A stretch of DNA of 6,541 nucleotides from Deltaproteobacteria bacterium (GCA_018400255.1 JAGYMO010000273.1:1-6541), one strand, 5' to 3'; positions 1 to 6,347 are shown, counted from the first letter of the stretch. The notes: generated by a model not told the origin, from the letters alone. A program made the numbers and translations.

Positions 1-3
1 GAT

Positions 4-25
4 CCCGTCACGGTCTCGGGACGGG
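4..25. repeat. GC-rich hairpin at the window edge
   Basis: CCCGTC at 4-9 pairs perfectly with GACGGG at 20-25 around a 10-base loop. No T-tract follows on the plus strand (the next bases are GGAGGGCAGG), so it is not a standard rho-independent terminator in that direction. It may be the end of an upstream gene's terminator or of a repeat element cut by the window boundary. Confidence 0.4.
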
Positions 26-125
26 GAGGGCAGGCTTTGTGGCACTATACCTGAGTAGCTAATAAAATTCTTGTATTATTGTTTAGGATTACAACGTAAA
101 TAATTACGATTCCATACTATTTTTG

Positions 126-134
126 TGATATAAT
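126..134 (+). promoter_or_regulatory. Extended -10 promoter for the 149-850 gene
   Basis: A perfect TATAAT at 129-134 is preceded by TG plus one base (126-128), the extended -10 form that tolerates a poor -35. No good -35 hexamer lies 16-18 bases upstream; the nearest is TTACGA at 104-109 with a 19-base spacer. Transcription would begin near 140-142. That leaves only about 7 bases before the ATG at 149 and bears on the choice of start codon. Confidence 0.55.
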
Positions 135-148
135 AAGTAAAATACGTC

Positions 149-850
149 ATGTTAAATCAAATGAAAAAGGCATATATGTTTCGATCTTTTGTACTATTTT
201 TGATTGTAGTGTTTTCTACAGGCAGCATAGCATTTGCTGAAACAAAGGGAGATGGCGGATGGTCGATTGACTTTGGTGCCATATCTGTCTCAGAGGCCTT
301 TGACCAATTGACCGAAGTAACGGGCATAAAGATATCCACAAAGACCCATTTTACCCAGAAGATATCTCCAAAGCGTTACATAAATCAAGATATTGAAAAA
401 ATTCTTAAAGACATATTAAAAAATGTGAATCACGCTCTTGTGTGGCATTATAATGAAAAAGGGGTTGAATCTATAACAATTTTAGCATTTGATCGGAATA
501 GGGCAAAGGGCAGCGCCACCTTATCCACCATAGAGAGAGAAGAAAAAAGAATTCACCCTGAAAGGGCTGCTCAGTCCCAAATACCTGATATTCCTGCAAG
601 TGATTTAGATTTAAATAATGAGGTTATAGAGTCTTCTGCTGAGCTGGAAAAAACAGAGGAAATTGAGACCTCAGGGGGCCAAGAGGAATTAGCCGGATCT
701 CCAGAGGAAACCTCTGACATTCCTCATGCAATCTTATTGCATGAGGAGGTTGAGGCAGATGCAGATTCCCCAGAAATAAAAGAAGACATTCCCGCGAGTC
801 AAGAAAAAGCTAGCGAGGAATCAGCAGATTCAGTGTTATCAGAAAAATAA
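149..850 (+). CDS. Exported protein with STN/secretin-N-like domain and acidic tail
   Basis: I do not recognise this 233-residue protein as a named gene. Residues about 5-30 form a Sec signal peptide: basic n-region, hydrophobic core at 14-22, and a likely signal peptidase I site after Ala-Phe-Ala (28-30). Residues about 38-114 resemble the STN/secretin short N-terminal fold, with an opening strand, a helix reading roughly SVSEAFDQLTEVTGIKI, a second helix with DIEKILKDIL and a closing strand. This domain is usual at the N-terminus of secretins and TonB-dependent transducers, but no pore or barrel follows. Residues 141-233 are low-complexity and acidic (about 28 Asp/Glu against 4 Lys), with DIPAS occurring twice. 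It is probably a periplasmic or envelope protein of unknown partner. The start is uncertain. ATG 149 and ATG 161 lack a Shine-Dalgarno, whereas ATG 176 has AAAAGG five bases upstream and still gives a usable signal peptide. The gene is monocistronic, ending at the 855-874 hairpin. Confidence 0.75.
   Translation: MLNQMKKAYMFRSFVLFLIVVFSTGSIAFAETKGDGGWSIDFGAISVSEAFDQLTEVTGIKISTKTHFTQKISPKRYINQDIEKILKDILKNVNHALVWHYNEKGVESITILAFDRNRAKGSATLSTIEREEKRIHPERAAQSQIPDIPASDLDLNNEVIESSAELEKTEEIETSGGQEELAGSPEETSDIPHAILLHEEVEADADSPEIKEDIPASQEKASEESADSVLSEK
721..747. repeat. Perfect 11-bp inverted repeat inside the STN-protein gene
   Basis: TCCTCATGCAA at 721-731 is exactly complementary to TTGCATGAGGA at 737-747, separated by the 5-base loop TCTTA. 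It lies in the acidic-tail coding region and encodes the stretch around IPHAILLHEE. A perfect 11-bp stem in coding sequence is uncommon. It could be an mRNA hairpin, a protein-binding palindrome or chance. No T-tract follows. Confidence 0.6.
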
Positions 851-854
851 ATCT

Positions 855-874
855 CCCCGCGGCGAACCGCGGGG
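855..874. terminator. Shared hairpin terminator between convergent genes
   Basis: CCCCGCGG (855-862) and CCGCGGGG (867-874) form a perfect 8-bp GC stem with a CGAA loop, five bases after the stop codon of the plus-strand gene. On the plus strand the following bases (TATAAATAGT) are only moderately T-rich. On the minus strand the stem has a TTCG loop and is followed by AGATTTATTTTT, a better U-tract. It therefore plausibly stops transcription from both sides, including readthrough from the minus-strand transporter gene that ends at 944. Confidence 0.7.
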
Positions 875-927
875 TATAAATAGTGGCAGCCTCATCTGCA
901 ATTCAGGCACAGCAGGCTGATGGAAAT

Positions 928-947
928 TTAATCCTCAGAGAGATTAA
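928..947 (-). terminator. Weak hairpin at the 3' end of the transporter gene
   Basis: TTAATC (928-933) and GATTAA (942-947) form a 6-bp AT-rich inverted repeat around an 8-base loop, overlapping the transporter stop codon at 944-946. Only ATTTCC follows on the minus strand, so it is weak alone. The GC-rich hairpin at 855-874 is the likelier terminator. Confidence 0.2.
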
Positions 948-2338
948 AATAGAGGGAGCAGCAAAAAGGCTATTGACGTAATAACAAAAAATACGCCGAA
1001 AACAAGTAAGAGCCACCCCATTATCTCCCTAAACTCAAGTTTGGCAACAGCGAGCATTGCAATAGCCCAAAATGGTTGAATCATATCAGTCATCATATCC
1101 CCCCAGCCGTAGGCTATAACTACCTTATTAGCGGCAACGCCCAATTGTTTAGCGGCTGGTAAAAGGTAAGGGGCCGTGACCGCCCACTCTGAGCCCCCTG
1201 AGGGAATCAGATAATTCAGGAGTCCAGCGTACCAATACACGACAAGCAAAAATGTACTGCCGCTGCATACAGCTACAAATGCATTAGTAAAGGCAGTTGC
1301 CAGGGCGGTATATTTAAACAGTCCAAAGATACCAGCATAAAAGGGAAATTGAATAACAATTCCCCATACAGCTTTTCCGGCCTCTTCAGAAGCTTTAAGA
1401 AAACTCCACGGTCTCCAATGGAACAATACGCCAAGCATAAGAAAAAACAAATTTATATTATTTAAATTAATAGCCTTGGCAAAACCAATTTCAAATACTG
1501 CTTTCCCAAGCCACCAGAAGCCAGCTATGGCTATAATAATATTCCAACCTGGCCACCAGTTTAGCCATAATGAGGGGCTAAGCCTTCCCGCAGGTTTTTC
1601 TGGAGATTCATAGAGTTTTAATTGTTCCATTAACTCAGGCTTAACCTTGTAGGTTTTCTCCTCTGATGGGTGCATAACAGACATCAAAATTGTAACAACA
1701 ACAATTACGATCAGCAGAAGAATTATATTGAACGGTGTGAATATAGTCTGGGAGGTGGAGATTGTCTCTGTCAGATAACCCCCTTTTATTAGAAAGTTGT
1801 CGGGTGTGTTTACAAGAAGGGGCGCTGATGCTGACAGGCCCGAATGCCAGGTGCAGCCAAGCCCTAAATAGGCACCGGCCACAAGAAGTCGGTAATCTAC
1901 CTTGGGATTATTTTTTACCATAAAAAGGGCAAGCATAGCACTTGAGATAAGGCTAAGTCCCCAGTTAAACCATGCGACAATCATAGAAAACAAAGACATG
2001 ACCATGATGGCCTGCCAAGGTTTTTCCGTGTTTGGAAGGCTTGAAAGCCAATCCAATAGTTTTTTTACAGGGGGAGAACAGGCCAGAATATATCCGGTCA
2101 TCATGATAAGGCACATCTGCATGCCGAATGTGAGTAAAACCCAGAACCCCTTACCCCATGCGCTAACAGCCTTTGTAGGGCCAACATCTCCCCATATGAG
2201 GGCAAAAATAAAGGCTATAACAGTCAGGATCCACACAATAACCAAGGCATCAGGGATCCACTTTTCAGTCCAATTTGTAAGCCCACCACCCCAGTCTTTC
2301 AAAAACTCGAAACTTGACCTTTCGTTTTTTTGATCCAT
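944..2338 (-). CDS. atoE: Short-chain fatty acid transporter, AtoE family
   Basis: This 464-residue, very hydrophobic inner-membrane protein has the hallmarks of the AtoE family (TIGR00366 type; E. coli AtoE is about 440 residues). The N-terminus has an amphipathic GGGLTNWTEKWIPDALV stretch, then membrane segments at about 31-49, 64-86 and 108-140 with the family motif WFNWGLSL (123-130). WHSGLSASAP follows at 164-173, with a segment at 204-221 and a charged cytoplasmic-type loop at about 223-255. The second half has segments from 265 onward, PSGGSEW at 379-385, GDMMTDMIQPFWA at 413-425 and a final hydrophobic helix at 441-463. In E. coli, AtoE is tied to acetoacetate and short-chain fatty acid use. 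The substrate here cannot be read from sequence. The start is well supported by GGAGG at 2346-2350, seven bases before ATG. It lies 321 bases downstream of the kbl-like gene and has its own promoter candidate, so it may be transcribed separately or as the distal part of a threonine-degradation unit. Confidence 0.88.
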   Translation of the reverse strand: MDQKNERSSFEFLKDWGGGLTNWTEKWIPDALVIVWILTVIAFIFALIWGDVGPTKAVSAWGKGFWVLLTFGMQMCLIMMTGYILACSPPVKKLLDWLSSLPNTEKPWQAIMVMSLFSMIVAWFNWGLSLISSAMLALFMVKNNPKVDYRLLVAGAYLGLGCTWHSGLSASAPLLVNTPDNFLIKGGYLTETISTSQTIFTPFNIILLLIVIVVVTILMSVMHPSEEKTYKVKPELMEQLKLYESPEKPAGRLSPSLWLNWWPGWNIIIAIAGFWWLGKAVFEIGFAKAINLNNINLFFLMLGVLFHWRPWSFLKASEEAGKAVWGIVIQFPFYAGIFGLFKYTALATAFTNAFVAVCSGSTFLLVVYWYAGLLNYLIPSGGSEWAVTAPYLLPAAKQLGVAANKVVIAYGWGDMMTDMIQPFWAIAMLAVAKLEFREIMGWLLLVFGVFFVITSIAFLLLPLF

Positions 2339-2659
2339 GTTATGTCCTCCTTTTTTAATTCTATTATTTACTTATCTAGAACATTGCATTTATTTAAGCT
2401 GGCTATCACCTCCTCCCAGAGTTTTAAATAAGTTTAGAATATCCATTTCTCCCAATATATTGTCAAGGAAAAAATTGGCCCCGCTGATCCGGTAACCTGC
2501 TGGCCGGGAAACACCTCACTTTAACTGGCGTAATGCGCGGTTGTAAATGATTTTCCATGTGCTTGTTTTTACTATAGGAAAAAAGTTCGCATGGGTGATT
2601 TCAAGGCTATATACATTCATTTTAATATTTACTAAATCCTTGGTCTGATGAACTTATGA
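2339..2659 (-). other. Intergenic region between the kbl-like and transporter genes
   Basis: This 321-base AT-rich gap separates the two genes. On the minus strand it holds a sigma-70 type promoter (2438-2466) and the transporter Shine-Dalgarno (2346-2350). No clear terminator follows the kbl-like stop codon: the sequence there is AT-rich without a stable stem, so readthrough from tdh-kbl is possible. A more GC-rich patch at about 2477-2540 contains two CCGG blocks (2489-2492, 2504-2507) but no convincing fold. A second GGAGG-like stretch near 2408-2418 has no good gene behind it. I see no recognisable riboswitch, tRNA or repeat. Confidence 0.5.
2438..2466 (-). promoter_or_regulatory. Promoter candidate for the transporter gene
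   Basis: On the minus strand a perfect -35 TTGACA (2461-2466) is followed, after exactly 17 bases, by GATATT (2438-2443), which matches TATAAT at four of six positions. Transcription would start near 2430 and give a leader of about 90 bases before the transporter ATG at 2338. This suggests the transporter can be expressed independently of tdh-kbl. It is called from consensus only. Confidence 0.5.
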
Positions 2660-3886
2660 TTAATTTTTATAGGCTTTCAGGACCAACAGGGCTGTTTGTA
2701 TGTCGTATTCAGTATGATTGGCATTCACTTGAAAACGAATGCATTGATCCCCCTTGGGGACGACGGGGAAATTTAGCCCGGTAGCAAGAATTCCGTTTTG
2801 TTTCAGGTAGTTGACAATGTTTATAGTTTTTTCAGTATCCCTTACCATTAAAGGAACGATAGGGTGTTCGCTCTCAATGATTTCAAAATCGAGTTGTTTC
2901 AACCCATTTTCAAACTGTTTAGTAAGCCTGCTTAAATGAGCCAGTCGCTCTATACCTGCTTCACTGTCAAGGATGTCAATAACTTTATGAGCGGCAGCGG
3001 CTTCACCCACGGTTATAGGATTTGAATAAATATAGGTTGCGGATTTTTCTCTGAAGTACCTGGTGACCTGCTCGGTGGTTGTTACGTAACCGCCATTAAC
3101 GCCAAAGGCTTTTCCTAAGGTACCTATCAAGATGTCCACCGGTGCAGAGTTAGTAATTTCTTCGGTTCCTTTGCCGGTTTTCCCAAAAGCACCCACTCCA
3201 TGTGAGTCATCCACCATAAGTATAATGTCTTCCGGAAACTCGTTATTGTATTTCGCAATGATATCTGAAATTTTGTTTAAGGGTGCATAATCTCCGCGCA
3301 TACTAAATACCCCATCGGTGATTATAAGAACACGTCGTGCATGTCCAATGGATTCCTTTATGTTTGATTCCAGTTGGTCCAGATCCAAATGGCGATAAAG
3401 CTTCTTATCCTTTGGTCGGGAAAGACGGATGGAATTAATAATACAATTGTGATTTAATTCATCGCTGATGATGATGGTTTCATCGGTGGTGAGAGGGACA
3501 AAAACGCCGATCATAGTGGCGTAGGCGGCACTAAATATCACGGCATCTTCCCGATTGTGGAAAGCGGCCAGGCGTTTTTCCAAATCCCGGTGAGGACCAT
3601 AGGTTCCATTTATGAATCGAACGGCTCCCGGTCCAACACCAAAGTTTCTGGATGCCTCTTCTTCAGCCTGGATGACCTCTTCCTCCAAAGACATCCCTAA
3701 ATAGGAATTGGAATTCATCTTTAAAAACTCTTTTTCCCCATATCCTTTAATCAAAAACCGGGGGCCTTTTTTACCATGCGGCTTAATCACTTTGGTGATA
3801 ATGTCTTCCTTTCCCTTGGCTCTGCCTTCATTATGAAGGACAGTCAATTCTTCGGATAATGTTTCTCCAAGTTTTTGTAGTCCCAT
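2660..3886 (-). CDS. kbl: 2-amino-3-ketobutyrate CoA ligase-like PLP enzyme (glycine C-acetyltransferase)
   Basis: This 408-residue enzyme belongs to the alpha-oxoamine synthase group of fold-type I PLP enzymes. Its likely reaction cleaves 2-amino-3-oxobutyrate with CoA to glycine and acetyl-CoA in the cytosol, the second step of threonine degradation. Visible signatures are SNSYLG (59-64), VRFINGT (89-95), DELNHNCIINSIRLS with the PLP-stacking His146, DGVFSMRGD (191-199), VDDSHGVG with Asp226 and His229, GTLGKAFG with the Schiff-base Lys259, FPVVPKG (373-379) and Arg384 for the substrate carboxylate. These sit about 10 to 16 positions after their E. coli Kbl counterparts, consistent with a slightly longer N-terminus (Kbl is about 398 residues). 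Two places differ from classical Kbl: the NNYLG block reads NSYLG, and the usual SCFDAN block reads AAYATM (120-125). A related acyl-CoA or amino acid specificity therefore cannot be excluded. The start is supported by GGAGG at 3892-3896. The gene begins 11 bases after the tdh stop, so the two are almost certainly co-transcribed. Confidence 0.85.
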   Translation of the reverse strand: MGLQKLGETLSEELTVLHNEGRAKGKEDIITKVIKPHGKKGPRFLIKGYGEKEFLKMNSNSYLGMSLEEEVIQAEEEASRNFGVGPGAVRFINGTYGPHRDLEKRLAAFHNREDAVIFSAAYATMIGVFVPLTTDETIIISDELNHNCIINSIRLSRPKDKKLYRHLDLDQLESNIKESIGHARRVLIITDGVFSMRGDYAPLNKISDIIAKYNNEFPEDIILMVDDSHGVGAFGKTGKGTEEITNSAPVDILIGTLGKAFGVNGGYVTTTEQVTRYFREKSATYIYSNPITVGEAAAAHKVIDILDSEAGIERLAHLSRLTKQFENGLKQLDFEIIESEHPIVPLMVRDTEKTINIVNYLKQNGILATGLNFPVVPKGDQCIRFQVNANHTEYDIQTALLVLKAYKN

Positions 3887-3891
3887 AATTT

Positions 3892-3896
3892 CCTCC
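3892..3896 (-). promoter_or_regulatory. Shine-Dalgarno of the kbl-like gene in the tdh-kbl junction
   Basis: GGAGG on the minus strand lies between the tdh stop codon (3898-3900) and the kbl-like ATG (3884-3886), five bases before the ATG. The whole intergenic distance is 11 bases. A ribosome terminating on tdh would cover this site, which favours translational coupling of the two enzymes. Confidence 0.75.
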
Positions 3897-3897
3897 T

Positions 3898-4851
3898 TTA
3901 TTTACCAAGCTTCTCGCCTAATTTTTCCAGCATATCTTTAACCATTGCTGACAAATTATAATCGGGGGACCAGTCCCATTCCTCTCTGGCGCAGGAATCA
4001 TCCATATTGTTCGGCCAGGAATCGGCAATGGCTTGCTTGACCGCATCAACCTCGTAATTCAACATGAAATCCGGGATATGTTTCTTTATTTCGGCAGCCA
4101 AGAACTCCGGATCAAAACTCATGGCAGTTACATTAAATGCATTGCGATGCTTTAAACGCGCTGGATCAGCTTCCATAACTTCAATAGCCGATTTAATGGC
4201 ATCGGGCATGTACATCATATCCAGGAAGGTTCCCGCTTTAAGGGTGCAGGTATACGCTTTTTTTTCAATGGCTTTATAAAACATCTCAACGGCATAATCG
4301 GTGGTTCCACCACCAGGAAGTGTGACGCAGGAAATGATACCAGGATATCGCAGCCCGCGAGTATCAATGCCAAATCGCTTGTGATAATAATCGCATAACA
4401 ACTCTCCGGACATCTTGGTGACCCCATACATGGTATTGGGTCTCTGGACAGTGTCCTGTGGGGTATTATCCAGGGGCGTACCAGGGCCAAACACTCCGAT
4501 TGAACTGGGGGTGAATACAGCGCATGTATACTCTCTGGCTACTTCAAGAACATTGCGCAAGCCGTTCATGTTTACATTCCATGCCGGCATTGGTTTGGCT
4601 TCCGCAACGACAGACAAAATGGCTGCCAGGTGGTACATACAATCTATGGAATATTTTTTTACCGCGTGTTCAACCTGTTTTATGTCTGTACAATCCACCG
4701 TTTCAAATGGCCCTGATTCTTTAAGCTCCCCTGTAGGTTGAGTGCGGTTAACACCCGCTACAACCGAATCATTCCCGTATCGATGCCGTAACTCCATTGT
4801 AAGTTCTGAACCAATTTGCCCAACTGCACCAGTAACTAAAATCCGTTTCAT
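3898..4851 (-). CDS. tdh: L-threonine 3-dehydrogenase, SDR (epimerase-like) type
   Basis: This 317-residue cytosolic enzyme would oxidise L-threonine to 2-amino-3-oxobutyrate using NAD+. It is an extended short-chain dehydrogenase, unrelated to the zinc-dependent TDH of E. coli and of the type described from animals and Flavobacterium-like bacteria. The N-terminal Rossmann motif is TGAVGQIGSE (7-16), with glycines at 8, 11 and 14. HLAAILS (74-80) is the NAD-binding loop, PSSIGVFG (115-122) carries the catalytic serine region, and MYGVTK gives Tyr142 and Lys146. TDH-specific blocks follow: LRYPGIIS (167-174), LPGGGTTDYAVE (178-189), LDMMYMPDA (210-218), FNVTAMSFDP (239-248) and VDAVKQAIADSWP (268-280). 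These closely recall the human-type enzyme, separating it from UDP-sugar epimerases. Length is normal for the family. The start fits the Rossmann strand, but the Shine-Dalgarno is weak (GAGAG, about six bases upstream). It is the first gene of the tdh-kbl pair. Confidence 0.92.
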   Translation of the reverse strand: MKRILVTGAVGQIGSELTMELRHRYGNDSVVAGVNRTQPTGELKESGPFETVDCTDIKQVEHAVKKYSIDCMYHLAAILSVVAEAKPMPAWNVNMNGLRNVLEVAREYTCAVFTPSSIGVFGPGTPLDNTPQDTVQRPNTMYGVTKMSGELLCDYYHKRFGIDTRGLRYPGIISCVTLPGGGTTDYAVEMFYKAIEKKAYTCTLKAGTFLDMMYMPDAIKSAIEVMEADPARLKHRNAFNVTAMSFDPEFLAAEIKKHIPDFMLNYEVDAVKQAIADSWPNNMDDSCAREEWDWSPDYNLSAMVKDMLEKLGEKLGK

Positions 4852-4892
4852 TTTTTCTCTCTTTTTAAAAAATTTTCCCTTTAATTTAAGGT

Positions 4893-4921
4893 ATCTTATT
4901 TTAAAAAAACCAAAAAGTCAA
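4893..4921 (-). promoter_or_regulatory. Promoter candidate for tdh-kbl
   Basis: On the minus strand TTGACT (4916-4921, five of six matches to the -35 consensus) is separated by 17 bases from TAAGAT (4893-4898, four of six matches to the -10). The spacer is very T-rich. Transcription would begin around 4885, giving a leader of about 35 bases before the tdh ATG at 4851. It lies just downstream of the terminator of the preceding lipoprotein gene, so tdh-kbl looks like its own transcription unit. Confidence 0.5.
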
Positions 4922-4948
4922 AAAGGCATGCGAGTCTGAATAGTTGTT

Positions 4949-4986
4949 AAAAAGGCGCGTTTTATGGCATGCATTAAGCCAACGCC
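4949..4986 (-). terminator. Rho-independent terminator of the lipoprotein gene
   Basis: Read on the minus strand, GGCGTT (4986-4981) pairs with AACGCGCC (4961-4954) with a two-base bulge. An inner GGC/GCC pair (4980-4978 with 4968-4966) closes a 9-base loop. TTTTT follows at once (4953-4949). It begins 14 bases after the TAG stop codon of the NlpC/P60 gene. Stem and T-run together make a credible intrinsic terminator separating this gene from tdh-kbl. Confidence 0.6.
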
Positions 4987-4999
4987 ATCCCATCATTTA

Positions 5000-5797
5000 C
5001 TATAAATACGTTCTTGCGCCAACGTATCGCCTTTTGAAATATCTGTTTGAAAGCGAGTCGATACGTATAATTTTTCCCTTCCCCGGTGCATGGATAAATG
5101 CACCATTGCCTGCGTATATCCCTACGTGAGAAATCTCTCTGCCTGTAGGGATGGCAAAAAAAACCAAATCTCCCTTTTGGATCTGGTCTCTCTTAACAGG
5201 AGCACCAGCCCTGTACTGATCTTTCGAAGAGCGTGGTAAATTCAACCCATTAAGATAGTATGCCGCCATGGATAATCCGCTACAGTCAAAGCCATAATCC
5301 GAAGACGAGCCGCCCCATCGATACGGCAGTCCGATAAATTTTTCTGCTGTTTTCACAATCCCATCCCTGAGATGCCTTCTGCCAGAGTTTATCTTTTTTA
5401 ATGCCGCGTAATCATCAGGACTAACTATATAATATTCATCTATGATTCTTGCCGCACGAAGATGTTCAGCCTTTCCGCGGGCTATCTCTTTTGAGGCGAA
5501 ATTACCGAATCGAACCTTATAAAATCCTGCTGCATGAAGAAAATAATAGGCATTTACGCCTTGATTCTCTAAGGATTCATAGAGCTGGACAGCGTTATTT
5601 AGATTTGCAAAGGCCCCTACCTGAATAGAATATCCTATATGAGCTAACCGGCTTTTTTCCGGTACAGCTAGCCGTGAACCAGGATGGTCGACAGCCTTAC
5701 CCCCACATCCCTCTATGAAAAGAAGCAATAATAAAGCTAAAAAAATATGATTCAGCCTCAATTTACGCACTATACTTTTTCCTGCATCAGAAAACAT
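5000..5797 (-). CDS. Lipid-anchored SPOR and NlpC/P60 peptidoglycan hydrolase
   Basis: This 265-residue protein has a basic N-terminus and a hydrophobic stretch (about 16-28). It ends in a lipobox-like FIEG-Cys, with Cys31 as the likely lipidated residue; Glu at -2 is slightly unusual. After a short linker, residues about 55-126 form a SPOR domain, with YSIQVGAFANLNNA as first strand and helix, then YKVRFGNFASKEIARGKAE, the canonical second half. SPOR domains bind denuded glycan strands, often at division sites. Residues about 146-265 are an NlpC/P60 cysteine peptidase: YRWGGSS (159-165), catalytic Cys172 in FDCSGL, the KGDLVFF strand (208-214), His224 in SHVGIY and His236 in FIHAP, giving an intact Cys-His-His set. 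NlpC/P60 enzymes usually cut the stem peptide next to D-gamma-glutamyl-diaminopimelate. It likely acts in the periplasm from a lipid anchor. GAGG lies seven bases before ATG. It is transcribed alone, with a terminator after it and a long non-coding region upstream. Confidence 0.9.
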   Translation of the reverse strand: MFSDAGKSIVRKLRLNHIFLALLLLLFIEGCGGKAVDHPGSRLAVPEKSRLAHIGYSIQVGAFANLNNAVQLYESLENQGVNAYYFLHAAGFYKVRFGNFASKEIARGKAEHLRAARIIDEYYIVSPDDYAALKKINSGRRHLRDGIVKTAEKFIGLPYRWGGSSSDYGFDCSGLSMAAYYLNGLNLPRSSKDQYRAGAPVKRDQIQKGDLVFFAIPTGREISHVGIYAGNGAFIHAPGKGKIIRIDSLSNRYFKRRYVGARTYL

Positions 5798-5808
5798 TTT
5801 TTTACCTC

Positions 5809-5829
5809 TTTAGGCTGATTAATCCTAAA
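5809..5829. promoter_or_regulatory. Inverted repeat in the lipoprotein gene leader
   Basis: TTTAGG (5809-5814) and CCTAAA (5824-5829) are exact inverted halves separated by 9 bases, 12 bases upstream of the lipoprotein ATG and overlapping the Shine-Dalgarno flank. This could be an operator or a leader-mRNA hairpin. No regulator can be named from the sequence. Confidence 0.3.
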
Positions 5830-5907
5830 CGAATATTAACCTTTCCTTTCAATCATCATAAAATATGAAGTCCCCGAGTTTTATTAGGAGATCATGCCTT
5901 TCTCAGA

Positions 5908-5974
5908 GTTAAACGTGATCACATAAAGCTGCGAGTAATGGGCATTGCTTGGTTTTTTCACAGGTTTAACGTGA
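5908..5974. repeat. Pair of GTTWAACGTGA boxes
   Basis: GTTAAACGTGA at 5908-5918 and GTTTAACGTGA at 5964-5974 match at 10 of 11 positions, with start points 56 bases apart. The first continues into the palindrome GTGATCAC (5915-5922). The second is the right half of the inverted repeat TTTCAC (5956-5961) / GTGAAA (5971-5976). They lie about 110-180 bases upstream of the lipoprotein gene and could be binding sites of a regulator, or chance. Confidence 0.35.
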
Positions 5975-6347
5975 AATAATTCTATTATCCAGTTTTATAG
6001 GGCTAGGTCAATCTCCTTTTGTCTTTTGATTGAGGCAGTCCCTTTAATTAATTATACAGGCGAAATCAACATGGCCATTGAAAACTATTGTAATTTTCGA
6101 AGCACCCTTTTTAAATAAGCCTCGGAGCCTTGACATAAATAGCTGACTATACCATGGATATGGTGAAAAATGCTCCATTTACCGGCTATATGTAGAAGGA
6201 CGAGCTCTATAAAATAGCTGAAATGATAGTATGGTGGCTCAAGGACACTCTTGCAGATATCGACTCTATAAAATTGTTGCCCCATATGGTAACTCAGCAC
6301 AAAGAAGGTAATAATTATCTAAATTTACTGCAGCACCATATAGAAAA

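Noticed and set aside
1902..2333. 143-codon plus-strand frame opposite the transporter gene
   Set aside because: It is antisense to the strongly supported AtoE-family gene and has no family resemblance or ribosome binding site. It is a shadow of the real coding strand, as are the frames opposite tdh.
2390..2446. 18-codon minus-strand frame (MDILNLFKTLGGGDSQLK) ahead of the transporter gene
   Set aside because: Its ATG overlaps the proposed -10 element and the GGGAG before it is only two bases from the start, too close for a normal ribosome binding site. Promoter and leader peptide cannot both be right, and the promoter has better support.
3962..3978. Copy of the GGGGACCAGTCCC repeat inside tdh
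   Set aside because: It encodes conserved-looking residues (WDWSPDY) in frame with no disruption, so it is more likely coincidence than an inserted repeat. It is kept only as a comment under the 6483-6522 finding.
6085..6300. 71-codon minus-strand open frame starting with GTG
   Set aside because: It has no Shine-Dalgarno, no recognisable domain and unlikely composition for a bacterial protein (many Tyr, His and Cys). It lies in an AT-rich non-coding stretch, so it is probably a chance frame.
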